This document shows, piece by piece, positions 61,741 through 64,000 of a stretch of 64,000 nt of DNA (positions are counted from its first letter, which is position 1; each line of letters begins with the position of its first letter). The DNA is from Streptomyces sp. NA04227 (GTDB taxonomy: Bacteria; Actinomycetota; Actinomycetes; Streptomycetales; Streptomycetaceae). The stretch spans positions 5,259,001-5,323,000 of the forward strand of contig NZ_CP054918.1 of NCBI RefSeq assembly GCF_013364195.1. The letters run 5' to 3'. Position numbers and translations under genes: made by a program. The notes under the pieces are model-generated. The model did not search any database and was not told the origin of the DNA. It saw nothing but the letters and a program-made list of their open reading frames with translations.

Positions 61741-62907
61741 ATGAGTTCCCGCGTCGGGCCGCCGGCCGGCCCCACCCTCGCCTTCGTCGAGAGCCCCGTT
61801 CAGCTCCTGAACGTCCTGGAGTGGGCGCACACCGTCGCGTCCGCCGCTGTCGACGCGCGTCACGGCGCGACGGCGGACGGGGACGGGGAGGGGACGGTCA
61901 CCGGCCCGGCCGGGAACCCATCGGTGTACGGCGACTTCACCGTCGTCGTCCTTTCACCCGTCGATCCCATGACCCGTGGCCAGCTGCGCCGGATGACGGA
62001 GCTGGCGAGCACCGAGGGGTGCACGGTGCGCTGGGAGGAGGCGCGCGGCGGGGCGGCCGCGCCGTTCCAGACCATCGGCGGACTCGCCTCGCTGCTCAGG
62101 AAGGCCGAGCGGATCGTCATCGGCGATCCCTTCTCGCGGTATGTGCAGCTGTTGCTGACCATCTCCCGCGCGCGCGACATCGTCGTCGTGGACGACGGCA
62201 CCGCGACCATGGAGTTCATCAGCCAGCTCGCGGCCGGTGAGCGACTGGTGCGCTGGCACCGGCGCGGCGGTCGGCCGAGCCCGCGTGACCTGGCCTTCGG
62301 GCCGGTCTCGAACGCCGCGCGGCGCCGTCTGACGCCCAGCGACAAGCGGCGCGTCGAGGTCTTCTCCTCGATGCCCATCGAATCCGTGCCGCCGGGCGTC
62401 GAGGTGAGCTCCAACGAATTCACCTGGACCAAGGCCCGGTTCGGCCCGCCCCGGATCACCAAGGGCGCGGACCTGGTGGGCACCTCGCTGGTGGAGACCG
62501 GCGTGGTCGACCTGGAGCGCTATCTGACGGCGGTCGGTGAGCTGGCCCGCGCCCATGGCGCCACGCGCTACTTCGCCCACCGCCGCGAGGCCACCGACAA
62601 GCTGCACCGGCTCTCCGTGGAGACCGGCCTGGAGATCGTCCGCCCCGACCTGCCGCTGGAGCTGATCGCCCGCCGTGGTCCGATCGGCCGTACGATCCTG
62701 AGTTTCCCGTCCACCGTCGTACACACCCTCCCGCTGGCGCTGGCCGGTACGGAGGTCAAGGTGGCGGTCTGCGACATCGACCCCGAGTGGCTGACCGCGC
62801 ACGCCTCGCCGCGCGCCCAGGGATTTCTGTCCGGAGTCACGGGCACCGCGCGGGACGTGCAGCGGCTGGACGCGACGCCCGCGCCCTCCCCGGGAAAGGC
62901 CTCCTAG
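61741..62907 (+). CDS. Polysialyltransferase-like glycosyltransferase (second copy)
   Basis: A 388-residue protein of the same clan as the copy at 55579-56922. LAFVESPVQLLNVLEWAHTV is the N-terminal motif of the family, and IVVVDDGTATMEF the D/E-D/E-G site. RYFAHRREATDKLHRLSVET replaces the HP of other copies with HR, and SFPSTVVHTLPLAL is the Ser-Ser/Thr motif. It lies 25 bases after neuB, so the donor is very likely the CMP sugar made by NeuA. Candidate for chain initiation or elongation of the polymer. Confidence 0.82.
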   Translation: MSSRVGPPAGPTLAFVESPVQLLNVLEWAHTVASAAVDARHGATADGDGEGTVTGPAGNPSVYGDFTVVVLSPVDPMTRGQLRRMTELASTEGCTVRWEEARGGAAAPFQTIGGLASLLRKAERIVIGDPFSRYVQLLLTISRARDIVVVDDGTATMEFISQLAAGERLVRWHRRGGRPSPRDLAFGPVSNAARRRLTPSDKRRVEVFSSMPIESVPPGVEVSSNEFTWTKARFGPPRITKGADLVGTSLVETGVVDLERYLTAVGELARAHGATRYFAHRREATDKLHRLSVETGLEIVRPDLPLELIARRGPIGRTILSFPSTVVHTLPLALAGTEVKVAVCDIDPEWLTAHASPRAQGFLSGVTGTARDVQRLDATPAPSPGKAS

Positions 62908-63099
62908 GGCCGTACTTCCCGTGCTTCCCGGCGTACGCGCTCCGAAGCGAAGCGTCCGGCGACAAAACGAGTGGCATACCCGTCACATGTGACGATCATG
63001 CGCGTGGCGGGGAAATTTCTTACCCCAATACGGCTGAAGAATCGTTCCTCAGATCTCGGGGGTACCCCGGTGCGCCTTACCCTTCAAAGGGTGAGCCAT

Positions 63100-64000
63100 G
63101 TGAAGCCGTACGAGCGCGAAGACGATCTGCCCGGCCTGGAGCCGCTGTCCACGCGGCCCGAGATGTCCACGCTTGTGGGCCTTGCCGAGGTACCCGCCCT
63201 CGACGGACTCCTCGGCGAGGAGCTCTACGCGGAGCTGGTCGCCTTCCGCCGGGACCTGCACATGCACCCCGAGCTCGGCAACCAGGAGATCCGCACCACC
63301 GCGGCGATCAAGCACCGCCTGGAGAGCGCCGGACTCAAGCCGCGGGTTCTGAACACCGGCACCGGGCTCATCTGTGACATCGGCGACTCGGCCACCCAGT
63401 CCCCGGCGGGCATGCCGATCGAGGCCGCCGAGGGGCGCACCGGAGTGGGCGGGGCGCGCCCGATGCTCGCGCTGCGCGCCGACATCGACGCCCTGCCGAT
63501 CCCGGACACCAAGGCCAGCTGCGCGTACCGGTCGACCGAGCCCGGTCGCGCGCACGCCTGCGGGCACGACGTGCACACGACGGTGGTCCTCGGCGCCGGT
63601 CTCGTCCTGGCCGAACTGCACCGCAGGGGCGAACTGCCGCATCCGGTACGGCTGATCTTCCAGCCGGCCGAGGAGGTGCTGCCCGGAGGTGCCACCGACG
63701 CGATCGAGTCCGGTGTACTGGAGGGCGTGGGGCGCATTCTGGCCGTGCACTGCGACCCCAAGGTGGACGCGGGGCGCATCGGTCTGCGGCACGGGGCCAT
63801 CACCTCGGCCTGCGACCGGCTGGAGATCACGCTCGACGGTCCCGGCGGTCACACCGCACGTCCGCACCTCACGACGGACCTGGTGACCGCCGCTGCCAGG
63901 GTGGCCACCGAGGTGCCCGGCCTGGTCGGCCGCCGGGTCGACGCGCGCTCGGGGCTTTCGGTGACCTGGGGGCGTATCGAGTCCGGGCACGCCTGCAACG
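63100..64000 (+). CDS. M20-family amidohydrolase (truncated by window end)
   Basis: The visible 300 residues are the N-terminal part of an M20D amidohydrolase/peptidase. FRRDLHMHPELGNQEIRTTA, LALRADIDALPIPDTKASCA, ACGHDVHTTVVLGAGLVLAE (metal ligands His, Asp) and LIFQPAEEVLPGGATDAIES are seen, followed by the dimerisation domain's GPGGHTARPHLTTD. Such enzymes hydrolyse N-acyl amino acids or hippurate-like amides. GTG 63100 is preferred as AAGGG lies about eight bases upstream; GTG 63091 is an alternative. The gene continues beyond base 64000. Confidence 0.9.
   Translation, partial: MKPYEREDDLPGLEPLSTRPEMSTLVGLAEVPALDGLLGEELYAELVAFRRDLHMHPELGNQEIRTTAAIKHRLESAGLKPRVLNTGTGLICDIGDSATQSPAGMPIEAAEGRTGVGGARPMLALRADIDALPIPDTKASCAYRSTEPGRAHACGHDVHTTVVLGAGLVLAELHRRGELPHPVRLIFQPAEEVLPGGATDAIESGVLEGVGRILAVHCDPKVDAGRIGLRHGAITSACDRLEITLDGPGGHTARPHLTTDLVTAAARVATEVPGLVGRRVDARSGLSVTWGRIESGHACN

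Overview
The window is a 64 kb piece of a Streptomyces (or very close actinomycete) chromosome. Evidence: very high G+C with strong third-position G/C bias, many GTG starts, near-leaderless genes, Tat-type and lipoprotein signal peptides, and lineage-typical families (DUF397/DUF5753 regulators, DUF6716, mycothiol-dependent maleylpyruvate isomerase family, MocR and PadR regulators). Gene content (trpS, DD-carboxypeptidase, metallophosphoesterase, sdhCDAB, GH20, LD-transpeptidase, acyl-CoA mutase, a nonulosonate cluster, M20 peptidase) looks like conserved core chromosome with small accessory insertions. No tRNA, rRNA, IS element, prophage or CRISPR array was seen.

Layout. 0.1-3.5 kb: three-gene operon in which a multi-span membrane protein and a small protein share an almost identical AIGDHN motif resembling RHIM-type amyloid signalling motifs. 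3.5-5.1 kb: HATPase, XRE-DUF5753 and a DUF397 protein with a doubled motif (abaA/whiJ-type group). 5.2-8.1 kb: cysteine-attenuator-like leader peptide, Tat-exported sulfatase and its formylglycine-generating enzyme. 8.1-14.8 kb: small regulators, a secreted HAD phosphatase, PEP-mutase and AhpD-like enzymes beside a MocR regulator, ornithine aminotransferase, and a decayed glyA fragment. 15-24.2 kb: trpS, 2H phosphoesterase, lipoprotein, DprE2/DprE1-like pair, YihY protein, membrane-anchored DD-carboxypeptidase and a small membrane protein. 24.2-34.2 kb: metallophosphoesterase, MMPL transporter with an unusual C-terminal domain, GNAT, a three-gene TetR operon with paired operators, a maleylpyruvate isomerase-like protein and a PadR regulator.

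34.3-38.8 kb: sdhCDAB and uraD. 38.8-43.3 kb: GH20 lipoprotein behind a coupled mini-ORF, META lipoprotein and three unknown genes. 43.8-46.9 kb: GNAT acetyltransferase and an ECF sigma factor coupled to a membrane protein that may be its anti-sigma factor. 47.9-54.2 kb: LD-transpeptidase lipoprotein, a stand-alone methylmalonyl-CoA-mutase-type catalytic subunit, LysE exporter, and a flavin monooxygenase divergent from its TetR repressor across two operators.

54.4-62.9 kb: two divergent, tightly packed operons for a cell-surface nonulosonate polymer: acyltransferase 3, two polysialyltransferase-like enzymes, GT2, a DUF6716 glycosyltransferase, a NeuA-HAD phosphatase fusion and a NeuB lacking its SAF domain. 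The phosphatase fusion and the absence of NeuC favour Kdn (from mannose-6-phosphate) over Neu5Ac, fitting the Kdn-rich teichulosonic acids known from Streptomyces walls. The window ends inside an M20 amidohydrolase. Strong GC hairpins separate most convergent gene pairs.
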